64,000 bases of DNA from assembly GCA_963741505.1 (NCBI GenBank), contig CAVUIJ010000013.1:310001-374000 (forward strand), in the 5' to 3' direction. Shown here piece after piece: positions 35,554 to 46,158 of the stretch. A model generated the notes under the pieces. That model made no database searches. It was not told the DNA's origin and was given only the letters and a program-made list of their open reading frames with translations. Source of the DNA: JAKFWF01 sp963741505 (lineage in GTDB: Bacteria; Pseudomonadota; Alphaproteobacteria; Rhizobiales; Hyphomicrobiaceae). Position 1 is the first letter of the stretch. Every line of letters starts with the position of its first letter. The position numbers and the translations under genes were made by a program.

Positions 35554-36282
35554 TCACTCCGCCGGCTGCTGGGCAGGGCGGCGAGCACCCGGCGACAGGT
35601 CACGCCGTGTGCGCACCACCTGGTAGCCGCGACGGCCGAGATACCAGACCGGCGCCGACCAAATGTGAACCAGGCGTGAGAACGGGAAGACGAGGAAGAT
35701 CGTCATGCCCAGCACTAGATGCGTCTTGTAGGGCCATGCGAGCGGCTGCAGCTCGCGCGTATCGATCGGCTGCAGCGTCAGGATACCCTGCGCCCAGTGT
35801 GCCAGCGTCAGCATGACGGAACCGTCCGAATGCGACAGCGAGAACGGCAGCGTGATCAGTCCGAGCGTCAATTGCAGCCACAGCAGGCCGAGCACCAGCA
35901 GGTCCATGCGTGTGCTGGTGGCGAGGATGCGGGCATCGGATAGCCGCCGGTGCAGCAGCATCGTCAGACCGATGAAGCAGGCGATGCCGGCGATGCCGCC
36001 GACGACGATCGCGAGCAGCTGCTTCTGCTCGACGGTGACGAACAGCGAATAGATCGCCTTCGGCGTCAAGAGGCCGACGGCGTGCCCGAACAGCAGGACC
36101 AGGATGCCGACGTGGAACAGGTTCGAGCCCCACTGCAATTGCTTGCGGCGCAACAGTTGGCTGGAGCTTGCCCGCCAGGAATACTGTTCGCGGTCGAAGC
36201 GGATCAGGCTGCCGAGCAGGAACACGGTCAGGCAGAAATAGGGGTACCAGGTGAACAGGATCTGGAAGAGGGTGTCGCGCAT
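35554..36282 (-). CDS. narI: Respiratory nitrate reductase gamma subunit (cytochrome b)
   Basis: A 242-residue membrane protein with five helices that oxidises quinol and passes electrons to NarH. The heme b ligand histidines are at 57 and 67 (FHVGILVLLFGHAVGL) and at 188 and 206 (THLVLGM and RLVHIWSAP), one residue offset from the E. coli positions. The ATG at 36282 is used; in-frame sequence further upstream lies inside narJ. Unlike narG, narH and narJ, this gene shows no frameshift. Confidence 0.92.
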   Translation of the reverse strand: MRDTLFQILFTWYPYFCLTVFLLGSLIRFDREQYSWRASSSQLLRRKQLQWGSNLFHVGILVLLFGHAVGLLTPKAIYSLFVTVEQKQLLAIVVGGIAGIACFIGLTMLLHRRLSDARILATSTRMDLLVLGLLWLQLTLGLITLPFSLSHSDGSVMLTLAHWAQGILTLQPIDTRELQPLAWPYKTHLVLGMTIFLVFPFSRLVHIWSAPVWYLGRRGYQVVRTRRDLSPGARRPAQQPAE

Positions 36283-36286
36283 GGCT

Positions 36287-37049
36287 CTAGGCTCCCGGTC
36301 GCGTGGCTTTGCCGGCATGGGTGATGATGGTGCGCGGTGTCGCCGCGACCGCGGATTCAAGACCAGGTGCGGGACGCCGCGCCTGGCGCAGCTTGGCGGC
36401 CAGGCCGTCCTTGCCGCAGGCATCGCTCGCAGCACCAGGGCCAAACAGCACCTCCTCCTCGGCCCAAGCAGCGTCGAGCGCCTCGAGATCGTCGGGCTCA
36501 GGGTCGGGCTCGGCCAGTAGTCGCGCGATCATCTCGGCGTCCGGCTTGACGCGGCCGAGCGCCACCAGGCTCGAAAAGATCGCCCAGTAGGGCGAGCCGC
36601 GCTTGCGCAACCGCTCGGCAAGCGCGGCCAGTACGTGCCCCGGCTGGCCGATCAACTCGATTGCCTCGGCCGGTTGCCTGCGTCGAGGCGAACTCCAGGA
36701 ACAACGGCAGGAAATCGGGCAGCTCCTTGGTCGTCGGCGAATAGCCGCCGTCCTCGTAGACTTTGATCAGGTCGACCATCGCCTGGCCGCGGTCGCGACT
36801 CTCGCCGTGCACATGCTCGAACAGGTGCAGCGACAGCGACCGGGTGCGGTCGAACAGCAGGATGTAACGCTCCTGGGCGTCGAGCAGATCGCCGCCAGCG
36901 ATGCTGTCGATCAGCGCGTCGAGGCCGGCTCGATCGGCTTTGCCAAGCACCGCCTCGTGATCGAGCGTGGCCCGCAGCTCGTCGGCCGCGGCGACCAGCT
37001 CCGGCGTCGGATAGCTCAGCAGGGCCGATAGGACTTTCAGCGTTTTCAT
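36287..37049 (-). pseudogene. narJ: Nitrate reductase assembly chaperone, frameshifted
   Basis: NarJ inserts the Mo cofactor and matures NarG. The first part, MKTLKVLSALLSYPTPELVA to DFLPLFLEFASTQ, is read from 37049. The rest, EAIELIGQPGHVLAALAERL onward, is in another frame to 36287. Removing one base near 36677 gives 253 residues, normal for NarJ. The start lies 2 nt after the narH stop. Both halves look well conserved. Confidence 0.85.
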
Positions 37050-37051
37050 GT

Positions 37052-38576
37052 TCAGGCCCCCACTTTCGGCCGGTCGTTCTTGAGCTTGACGCCGCCGAAC
37101 AGGTTGACTTTGTTGTCGCTCGGGCATGCAGCCGTCTCCGAAGGTGAAGCCGCAGTTGCCACGCAACTCATAGGCGTCTTCGCTTGTTTCCCGGTGGGTG
37201 GTCGGGATCACGAAGCGGTCCTCGTAGTTGGCGATCGCCATGATGTGATACATCTGCTCGATCTGGGCCGCCGTAAGCCCGACTCGCTTGGCGATGGCCT
37301 CGTCGATCACGCCGTCGACGGTCTTGGCCCGCATGTAGGTACGCATCGCCAGCATGCGCTCAAGGCCCCTCGCCACCGGCTCTTCGTCACCGGCGGTGAG
37401 CAGGTTGGCGAGATACTTCAACGGAATGCGGAGTGAGCGCACGTCCGGCATCTGGCCGTCGGTGCCCATCTTGCCGGCTTCGGCAGCGGCCGTGATCGGC
37501 GACAGCGGCGGCACGTACCAGACCATCGGCAGCGTGCGGTATTCCGGATGCAGCGGGAACGCGACCTTCCATTCCATCGCCATTTTGTAGATCGGCGAAA
37601 GCCGCGCCGCCTCGAGCCAGGCTTCCGGTACGCCGTCGCGGCGGGCCTGGGCGATGACGGTGGGATCGCTCGGGTTGAGGAAGATCTTCATCTGCGCCTC
37701 GTAGAGCGCCTTTTCGTCGGCGACGCTCGCCGCCGCCTCGATCCGATCGGCGTCATAGAGCATGACGCCGAGGTAGCGGATGCGGCCGACGCAGGTTTCC
37801 GAGCACACCGTCGGCTGCCCGACCTCGATGCGCGGATAACAGAAGATGCACTTCTCCGACTTGCCGCTCGACCAGTTGAAATAGATCTTCTTGTAGGGGC
37901 AGGCGGAGACACACATGCGCCAGCCGCGGCACTTGTCCTGGTCGATCAGGACGATGCCGTCCTCCTCGCGCTTGTAGATCGCGCCCGAGGGGCAGGCCGC
38001 GGCACAGGCTGGATTGAGACAGTGCTCGCACAGGCGCGGCAAGTACATCATGAAAGTGTTTTCGAACTGGCCGTACATCTCCTTCTGGATGCCCTCGAAG
38101 TTGGCATCGACCGAGCGCTTGGCGAATTCGCCGCCGAGGATCTCCTCCCAGTTGGGTCCCCACTCGATCTTCTCCATCCGCTCGCCCGAGATCAGCGAGC
38201 GCGGACGGGCGGTCGGAAAGGCTTCGAGCTCGGGCGCCTTCTGCAGGTGCTCGTAGTCGAACGTGAACGGCTCGTAGTAGTCGTCGATCTCGGGCAGGTC
38301 GGGATTGGCGAAGATGTTGGCGAGGATGCGCCATTTGCCGCCGATCTTCGGCTCGATTTTGCCGTTGCCCTTGCGCTTCCAGCCGCCGTTCCAGCGCTGC
38401 TGGTTCTCCCAGTCCTTGGGATAGCCGATGCCCGGCTTGGTTTCGACATTGTTGAACCAGGCGTATTCCATGCCTTCGCGACTGGTCCAAACGTTCTTGC
38501 AGGTGACCGAGCAGGTATGGCAGCCGATGCACTTGTCGAGGTTCAGCACCATCGCGATTTGAGCGCGGATTTTCAT
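37052..38576 (-). pseudogene. narH: Respiratory nitrate reductase beta subunit, frameshifted near its end
   Basis: The iron-sulfur subunit carrying electrons from NarI to NarG. Four cluster motifs are seen: CIGCHTCSVTC, CEHCLNPACAAACP, CRGWRMCVSACP (the Trp marks the 3Fe-4S site) and CIFCYPRIEVGQ with CSETC. All but the last ~25 residues are in one frame from 38576. Near 37121 an extra base shifts the frame; removing it restores SDNKVNLFGGVKLKNDRPKV and a 507-residue protein ending at 37052. Without the fix, translation would run on through narJ. Confidence 0.88.
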
Positions 38577-38587
38577 TGGTTTTCTCC

Positions 38588-41500
38588 TCACTCGGCCGCG
38601 GTCTTGTGGGCAGCACCTTGGCCATATGGCCGCTCCAGCCAGTCGACGGTCCTGAGCTTGCGGACTATGACGAACTCGTCGCGGTTGGTGCCGATGGTGC
38701 CGTAGTAGTTGAAGTCGTAGGCTAACTGGGCGTAGCCGCCGATCATGTGCGTCGGGTTCAGGACCGCGCGCGTCACCGAGTTGTGGATGCCGCCGCGGTT
38801 GCCGGTCATCTCGGAGCCGGGCACATTCACGATCTTCTCCTGCGCGTGGTACATGAAGAGCGTGCCATCCTTCATGCGTTGCGAGACCACGGCGCGGGCG
38901 ACCAGCGCGCCGTTGCTGTTGTAGGCCTCGACCCAGTCGTTATCGACGATCCCGACCTTCGCCGCGTCCGTCTCGGAGAGCCACACGATCGGCCCGCCGC
39001 GCGACAGCGTCAGCATCAAGAGGTTGTCGGTGTAGGTCGAGTGGATGCCCCACTTCTGATGCGGCGTGATGAAGTTGAGGACGATCTGTTTCTCGCCGTT
39101 GGGCTTGAGGTCGATCACCGGGCCGGTGGTCTTGAGGTCGACCGGCGAGCGATAGACGCACAGCGAGGCACCGAACGCCCGCATCCACAGGTGATCCTGG
39201 TAGAGCTGCTGGCGGCCGGTGAGCGTGCGCCACGGGATCAGCTCATGCACGTTGGTGTAGCCGGCGTTGTAGCAGACCTTCTCGCTCTCGAGGCCCGACC
39301 AGGTCGGCGCCGAGATGATCTTGCGCGGCTGGGCAACCACGTCGCGGAAGCGGATCTTCTCGTCCTCCTTCGGCAGTGCCAGGTGCGCGTGCTCGCGACC
39401 GGTGGTCTTGGCCAGCGCATTCCACGCCTTGACAGCCACTTCGCCATTGGTCTCCGGCGCCATCATCAAGATGACCTCGGTCGCGTCGATGTCGCTGACG
39501 ATGCGGGCGAGGCCCTTGTTGGCGCCCTCCGCGTGCACGCCGTTGAGGGCTTTGAGATGCTCGACCTCGTGCGCCGTATTCCAGGTCATGCCCTTGATGC
39601 CGTTGCCGATCTTCTCCATCAGCGGCCCAAGCGAAGTAAATCGCTCGTAGACGTGCGGATAGTCGCGCTCGACCTCCATGACGACCGGCATGGTCTTGCC
39701 GGGGATCGGCTCGCACTCGCCTTGTCTTCCAGTCCTTGGGCTCGAAGGCCTGCGCGATCTCGTTGGCGGTGTCGTGCTTGATCGGATTGAGGACGACGTC
39801 CTTCTCGACGCCCAGCACCTCGGGCGCGACCCTGGAGAAGGCCTTGGCGATCCCCTTGTAGATCTCCCAGTCGGAGCGCGCCTCCCAGGCCGGGTCGACG
39901 GCGCCCGTCAGCGGGTGGATGAAGGGATGCATGTCGGAGGTATTGAGATCGTTCTTTTCGTACCAGGTGGCAGTCGGCAGAACGATGTCGGAGTAGACGC
40001 AGGTGGTCGACATGCGGAAGTCGAGGGTGACCAGCAGGTCGAGTTTTCCTTCCGGTGCTTGGCTCGTGCCAGACGGCTTCCTTCGACCGCGCCTTGCCTT
40101 CCACGCCCAGGTCCTTGCCGAGGACGCCGTGCGAGGTGCCGAGCAGGTGCTTCAGGAAATACTCGTGCCCCTTGCCCGACGAGCCGAGCAGGTTCGAGCG
40201 CCAGACGAACAGGTTGCGCGGCCAGTTCTTCGGATTGTCCGGGTCCTCGCAGCTCATCTTCAAGGTGCCGCTCTTCAGCGACTTGGCGACGTAGTCCTTG
40301 GCCTCCATGCCGGCGGCTTTCGCGTCCTTCGCCACCTGCAGCGGATTGGTCTCGAGTTGCGGCGCCGACGGCAACCAGCCCATCCGCTCGGCGCGGATGT
40401 TGTAGTCGATGATGGCGCCGTCCCAGGGCCCGGCAGGCGCGGTCGGCGACAGCAGGTCGCCGACCTTGATCGTCTCATAGCGCCACTGGTCGGTGTGGGC
40501 GTACCAGCACGATGTCGAGTTCTGCTGCCGCGGCGGCCGGCCCCAGTCGAGGGCGAAGGCGAGCGGCGCCCAGCCGGCCTGCGGCCTGAGCTTCTCCTGG
40601 CCGACGTAGTGCGCCCAGCCACCGCCCGACTGGCCGACGCAGCCGCACATGGCGAGCATGTTGATCACGCCGCGATAGTTCATGTCGGCGTGGTACCAGT
40701 GGTTCATGGCCGCACCGATGATGATCATCGAGCGGCCCTTGGTCTTCTCGGCGTTGGTCGCGAACTCGCGCGCCACCTGGATGATCTTATCTCTGGAGAC
40801 GCCGGTGATCTTTTCCGCCCAGGCCGGTGTGTAGGGCACGTCATCATCGAGGGACTTGGCGACATTGCCGCCGCCGAAGCCGCGATCGACGCCGTAGTTG
40901 GCGAGGAACAGGTCATGCACCGAGGCGACCAGCGTCTCGCCGTCGGCAAGCTTCAGTTTCTTCACCGGCACCCGGCGCTTGAGGATGCTCGCGTGCGTGG
41001 TCGAGGCGAAGTGCTCGTGCGCGATGTTGCCGAAATAGGGGAATGCGACTTCGGCAAACTCGTCCTTGATCTCGGATAGCGACAGCCTGAGCTTCGTCGC
41101 AGCGCCGCCACTCGCCTTCTCTTCCAGGTTCCACTTGCCGCTCTCGCCCCAGCGGAAGCCGATGGTGCCCTTAGGCGCGACGACGTTGCCGGAGATCTCG
41201 TCGTAGGCGACCGTCTTCCACTCGGGATTGTTGGCTTCGCCCAGCGACTGGTCGAAATCGGAGGCGCGCACGAAGCGATCGGCGACGAGATTGTCGCCCT
41301 GCTTGACGAGGCGCACCAGCATCGGCATGTCGGTGTACTGGCGCACATAATCGCGGAAATACGGCACCTGCCGATCGACGTGGTATTCTTTCAGGATCAC
41401 GTGCCCCATCGCCATGGCCAGGGCCGAGTCGGTGCCCTGCTTCACGCTGAGCCAGATGTCGCCGAACTTGGAGGCTTCCGAATAGTCCGGGCAAATCACT

Positions 41501-42336
41501 GCACTCTTCATGCCGCGATAACGCGCCTCGGTGTAGAAGTGGGCGTCGGGCGTACGCGTCTGCGGCACGTTCGAGCCCCACAGGATGATGAAGCCGGCAT
41601 TGTACCAGTCGGCCGATTCCGGTACGTCGGTCTGCTCACCCCAGGTCTGCGGTGAGGCCGGCGGCAGGTCGCAGTACCAATCGTAGAACGACATTGAGAC
41701 GCCGCCGATCAGCGACAGGTAGCGTGAGCCCGCCGCGTAGGATACCATCGACATGGCGGGGATCGGCGAGAAGCCGAAGATGCGATCGGGCCCGATAGGT
41801 CTTGGCGGTATAGGCATTGGCTGCGGCGATGATCTCGGTGACCTCGTCCCAGGACGCGCGCACGAAGCCGCCATGGCCGCGCTTCTTGACGTAGCTCGAG
41901 CGTTTTTCAGGAGTTCTCGACGATCGATTTCCACGCCGCGACCGGCGTCATGGTCGCGCGCGCCTCGCGCCACAACTTGACGAGACGCGAGCGCACCAGC
42001 GGATATTTCACCCGGTTACCCGAGTAGAGATACCAGCTGTAGGAGGCGCCGCGCGAGCAGCCGCGCGGCTCGTGGTTCGGCAGGTCGGGTCGCGTGCGCG
42101 GATAGTCGGTCTGCTGCGTCTCCCAGGTGACGATGCCGCCCTTGACGTAGATCTTCCACGAGCACGAGCCGGTGCAGTTGGCGCCGTGCGTGGAGCGTAC
42201 GATCTTGTCGTGGCTCCAGCGCTTGCGATAGCCGTCCTCCCAGCGACGATCCTCGGCGGTAGTGATGCCGTGGCCGTCCGAGAACGGCTCCGACGGCCTT
42301 GTTGAAGAAGGTGAGACGGTCGAGGAAATGACTCAT
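38588..42336 (-). pseudogene. narG: Respiratory nitrate reductase alpha subunit with five +1 frameshifts
   Basis: The catalytic Mo-bisMGD subunit reducing nitrate to nitrite. The start MSHFLDRLTFFNKAV is at 42336; HGANCTGSCSWKIYV holds the FS0 cluster ligands and GFSPIPAMSMVSYAAG is the conserved region after it. Frame changes occur near 42290, 41911, 41794, 40061 and 39723. Each is repaired by removing one base, and the five repairs give 1248 codons, i.e. 1247 residues, the E. coli NarG length. Between the shifts the protein is well conserved. An in-frame TGA (41907-41909) follows ENS at the second break. Calling it a pseudogene is provisional. Confidence 0.85.
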
Positions 42337-42364
42337 GGTCGTTCGCCTTGATTGGAGGTCGATG

Positions 42365-45129
42365 TCACTCAGCTGGCTTCGGGGTGGGAGCAGGCGACTG
42401 CGGACCGCCACCATGCTCGATGTCGAACAGCAGGCCGCCGGGCCGCGTATAGAACCACCAGGTGATGGCGATGCAGCTCACGTAGAAGGCGAGGAAGCCG
42501 TACAGCGCCAGCTCCGGGCCACCGGTCGCCGAGATCGACGTGCCGAAGCTCTTCGGGATGAAGAAGGCGCCGTAGGCTGCGATCGCGGAGGTAAAGCCGA
42601 TGATCGCCGCGGCTTCCTTGTCCGACTGCTTGACGCGCTCGGCCACATTCATGCCGGGCTCGAGTCGCGCCACCTCCTTGCGCATGATCGCGGGGATCAT
42701 CTGGAAGGTCGAGGCATTGCCGACGCCGGCGGCCGCGAACAGGAACAGGAAACTCGTGAAGAACACCGGGAATGCGGTCGGGCTGCCCTTCATGCCGATC
42801 GAGTAGAGCACGCCCAGCACGCCGAGGCTCATGGCGATGAACACCCAGAAGGTGATCCTGCCGCCGCCGATCCGGTCGGTCGGCTTGCCGGCAGCGGCTC
42901 TCGCGAGCGCACCCACCAACGGCCCAAGGAAGGCGTATTGAAGCGTGTTCACCTCCGGGAATAGGATCTTCGACAGTAGCGGGAACGCCGCCGAGAAGCC
43001 GATGAACGATCCGAACGTGCCGGTGTAGAGCCAGCACATGATCCAGTTGTGGGTGCGGGTGAAGATCACCGACTGGTCGGCGAACGAGGCCTTCATGGTG
43101 GCGATGTCGTCCATGCCGAACCAGGCGGCGAAGGCCGAGGCGACGATGAACGGCACGAACACGTAGCCGGCGTTCTGCAGCCACAGCGTGGTCTTGACGC
43201 CGTTGACGGTCGCGGTCTGCGGGTCGCCGCCGAGCCAGCCGAATACGCCGGCAGTGATGACCATCGGCACCACGAACTGCACGACGCTGACGCCGAGATT
43301 GCCGAGCCCGGCGTTGATCGCGAGCGCGTTGCCCTTTTCCGCCTTCGGGAAGAAGAAGGAGATGTTGGCCATCGACGAGGCGAAGTTGCCGCCGCCAAAG
43401 CCGCATAGCAACGCCAGGCCTAAGAAGATCCAGTAGGGCGTATTCGGGTTCTGCACCGCATAGCCCATGCCGACCGCCGGAATGAGCAGCGACCAGGTGG
43501 CAAGCGTCGTCCAGAGCCGGCCGCCGAAGATCGCCGGCATGAAGCTGTAGAAGATGCGCAAGGTCGCGCCCGACAACCCCGGCAGCGACGCCAGCCAGAA
43601 CAGCTGCTCATTGGTGAAGGCGAAGCCGACGCTCGGGAGCTTGGCGACGACCACGGACCACACCATCCACACCGCGAACGACAGCAGCAGGCAGGGGACC
43701 GAGATCCACAGGTTGCGCCGCGCGATCGCCCGCCCGCCGCCCTCCCAGAACGCCTTGTCCTCCGGCCGCCAATCCTGGATGCCGCTGACCGGCGCCATTG
43801 CCCCCTGCTGGGCCGGGCCGTGGATCGGCTGCATCTCGGGCAGTTCCGGCAGCGTCTTGATCTTGACGCCTTCCGCGATCGCCGTCGCTTCCATGCTGCG
43901 GATCGCGAAGTGCATCCATGCGAGCGAGGCCGACACGACCAGGAACAATAGCCAGAAGCAGCTCTGCCAGATGCCGGTCAGATCGTTGAGCGCGCCGAAC
44001 GCGATTGGCAGCACGAAGCCGCCAAGGCCGCCGACGAGCCCGACGATGCCGCCGACGGCGCCAACCCGATCGGGATAGTAGACCGGGATGTGTTTGTACA
44101 CGGCTGCCTTGCCGAGGCTCATGAAGAAGCCGAGCACGAACGTGACCACGACGAAGCCGACCACGCCCATGCGGGTCGAGAAGGTCACCGGTCCGCGAAT
44201 GCCTTCGACGACATACGACGTCGGCGGGTAGGACAGGATGAAGGTGCAGACGACCGAAACGATGAAGGTCCAGTACATGATCCGCCGCGCGCCGAACTTG
44301 TCGGACAGATGCCCGCCATAGGCGCGGAAGATCGAGGCTGGGATCGAGTATGCGGCGCCGATCATGCCGGCGGTCGTGATATCGAGGCCATAGACGCCGA
44401 TCAGATAGCGCGGCAGCCATAGCGCGAGCGCGACGAAGGCACCGAAGACGAAGAAATAGTAGAGCGAGAAGCGCCAGACCTGAATGTTGCGCAGCGGCTC
44501 CATCATCGCCGCCAGCGATTCGGGCGCTCACCCGACTTGCGGCGGCGCTCGAGGTCGGGATCATCCTTGGTCATGAGGAAGAAGACGACTGCGGTCAGGG
44601 CGAGCCCGGCCGCCCATACCAGCGCCACCGTCTTCCAGCCGTAGGCGACCATGACCGTCGGGGCGGCGAACTTGGTGACGGCGGCACCGACGTTGCCGGC
44701 GCCGAAGATGCCGAGTGCGGTACCCTGCTTCTCCTTGGGGAACCACTTCGCCACATAGGCGATGCCGACCGAGAACGAGCCGCCGGCGATGCCGACGCCG
44801 AGCGCTGCCAGAAGGAAGGTTGGATAGTCGTAGGCGAACGTCAGCAGTGCGGTCATGACGGCTGCCGACAACATCGTCAGCGTCAATACCACGCGGCCGC
44901 CGTACTGGTCGGACCAGATGCCGAGCATCAACCGAATGAGCGATCCAGTCAGGATCGGCGTACCGACCAGCAAACCAAACTGGGTATCATTGAGACCCAG
45001 ATCCTGCTTGATCTGAATTCCAATGATCGCAAAGATCGTCCAAACGGCGAAACACACGGTAAAAGCGAGAGTGGAAAGCCAGAGCGCGCGGTTCTGGTCA
45101 CCTCGGTCAACACCCTTCCAGTCTGACAT
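42365..45129 (-). pseudogene. narK: Fused nitrate/nitrite transporter NarK1-NarK2, split by one frameshift
   Basis: A fused pair of major-facilitator transporters: NarK1 (nitrate/proton symport) and NarK2 (nitrate/nitrite exchange). The first six helices of NarK1 are read from MSDWKGVDRGDQNR at 45129 and end at a TGA at 44503. The rest of NarK1 and all of NarK2 (713 residues) restart at ATGATG (44506), overlapping that stop. Adding one base in the CCC run near 44522 gives PESLAAMMEPLRN and a 921-residue fusion. The second ORF might instead be translated by reinitiation. narG starts 28 nt downstream. Confidence 0.85.
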
Positions 45130-45201
45130 GTCAGCCCCCGTTAGACCGGACGAAAGCCAATCCGGCGTGAGCATGCATGGTGAAGGCGGGAGCGGAACCA
45201 G

Positions 45202-45215
45202 TTGACCTGCATCAA
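45202..45215. promoter_or_regulatory. FNR/NarR-type binding site upstream of narK
   Basis: TTGACCTGCATCAA, close to the FNR/DNR/NnrR consensus TTGAT-N4-ATCAA. It is centred about 79-80 nt upstream of the narK ATG and about 108 nt upstream of the chosen start of the divergent Crp/Fnr regulator, so it could control both. The same 14 bases occur at 56300-56313. Confidence 0.75.
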
Positions 45216-45316
45216 GAAGAACGGCATTGGCGCGCGATTCAATCCCAACCAGCATGCGCATCAAGAGCGGCGCCAATGATGATCAAGAAATTCTGCAACT
45301 TATGTCAATTTTAGAA

Positions 45317-46087
45317 ATGACAAAAATCAAGCATTGTGCATTATCGGATGTGCTCGCGCGTCACGCGCTGCATGGGGGACAATCGGCGGTGCGGGTCGAA
45401 GATCAAGACGAGATGCGTTCGCTGCCGCTGTTCGTCGGCGTCGCCAAAGATCACGTCGATCACATGCTGAAGGTCTCGTACCTGCAGCGCTTTCCGATGC
45501 ATGTCGAACTGGTCCGCGAAAAGGAGCCGGCCGACTTCCTGCACGTTATCGTCGACGGCCAGGTCGAAGTATTCGCAGCCTATCGCGACCGTGAATCCAC
45601 TGTTGCGGTGCTGGGCCCCGGCCACAGCTTCATCGTCGCGGCCGTCGTCCTCGACAAGGTCTATTTGAAGTCGGCGCGGGCGCTGTCACCGTGCCGGATC
45701 CTGATGATCCCCGCCGATATCGTGCGCAAGTATTTCAGAGAGGACGCGGCGTTCGCGCGGGCGCTCGCTATTGAACTCGCGATCGCCTATCGCGGTGTCG
45801 TCAAGGAGCTGAAGAACCAGAAGCTCAGGTCGAGCCTCGAGCGCCTCGCCAACTGGCTGCTGGTCCGCGACAAGGAGACCGGCGCCAAGGGCAAGTTCGA
45901 TCTGCCGTTTGACAAGAAGGTGCTGGCATCGCGCCTCGGCATGGCGCCCGAAGTGCTGTCGCGATCGTTCGCCGCCCTCGCCGCCTACGCGGTGACGGTC
46001 AGCGGCCCTTCCATTCATCTCGGCGATATCGAAGCCTTGCGCAAACTGGCGCAGCCCTCGCCCACCATCGACGACCCGACGAGTTGA
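45317..46087 (+). CDS. Crp/Fnr-family transcriptional regulator (NarR/DNR-like)
   Basis: A ~256-residue regulator with a cyclic-nucleotide-binding-like sensor domain (LPLFVGVAKDHVDHMLKVSY to about residue 150) and a C-terminal winged helix (KKVLASRLGMAPEVLSRSFA). The recognition helix contains E-V-L-S-R, the E-xx-S-R pattern that reads TTGAT-type half sites. It lacks the N-terminal Cys cluster of FNR, so it is more like NarR/DNR, which sense nitrite or NO; that sensing is inferred. It diverges from narK. The start is uncertain: in-frame ATGs occur at 45254, 45302 and 45317, and the AT-rich 45275-45320 segment looks more like a leader than coding DNA. Confidence 0.82.
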   Translation: MTKIKHCALSDVLARHALHGGQSAVRVEDQDEMRSLPLFVGVAKDHVDHMLKVSYLQRFPMHVELVREKEPADFLHVIVDGQVEVFAAYRDRESTVAVLGPGHSFIVAAVVLDKVYLKSARALSPCRILMIPADIVRKYFREDAAFARALAIELAIAYRGVVKELKNQKLRSSLERLANWLLVRDKETGAKGKFDLPFDKKVLASRLGMAPEVLSRSFAALAAYAVTVSGPSIHLGDIEALRKLAQPSPTIDDPTS

Positions 46088-46106
46088 ATTCGGCGGCGCA
46101 ACAACA

Positions 46107-46138
46107 AGGCGCGGACCGCCCCTTTGCGATCCGCGCCT
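46107..46138 (-). terminator. Hairpin terminator between the Crp/Fnr gene and the BMP-type gene
   Basis: A 9-bp perfect stem AGGCGCGGA/TCCGCGCCT with a 14-nt loop. On the minus strand the stem is followed by TTGTTGTTG, so it best fits termination of the BMP-type gene ending at 46159; it may also slow plus-strand transcripts from the regulator gene. Confidence 0.55.
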
Positions 46139-46158
46139 GGCTCTGCCCACCGCGACGC

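Noticed and set aside
38588..42336. narG as several separate genes
   Set aside because: The fragments line up end to end on one NarG protein, and repair of five single bases gives its normal length, so they are one gene.
45276..45340. Second FNR-type box in the AT-rich leader of the Crp/Fnr gene
   Set aside because: TTGAT half sites occur (for example on the minus strand of AAAAATCAAG), but none has a partner half site at the right spacing.
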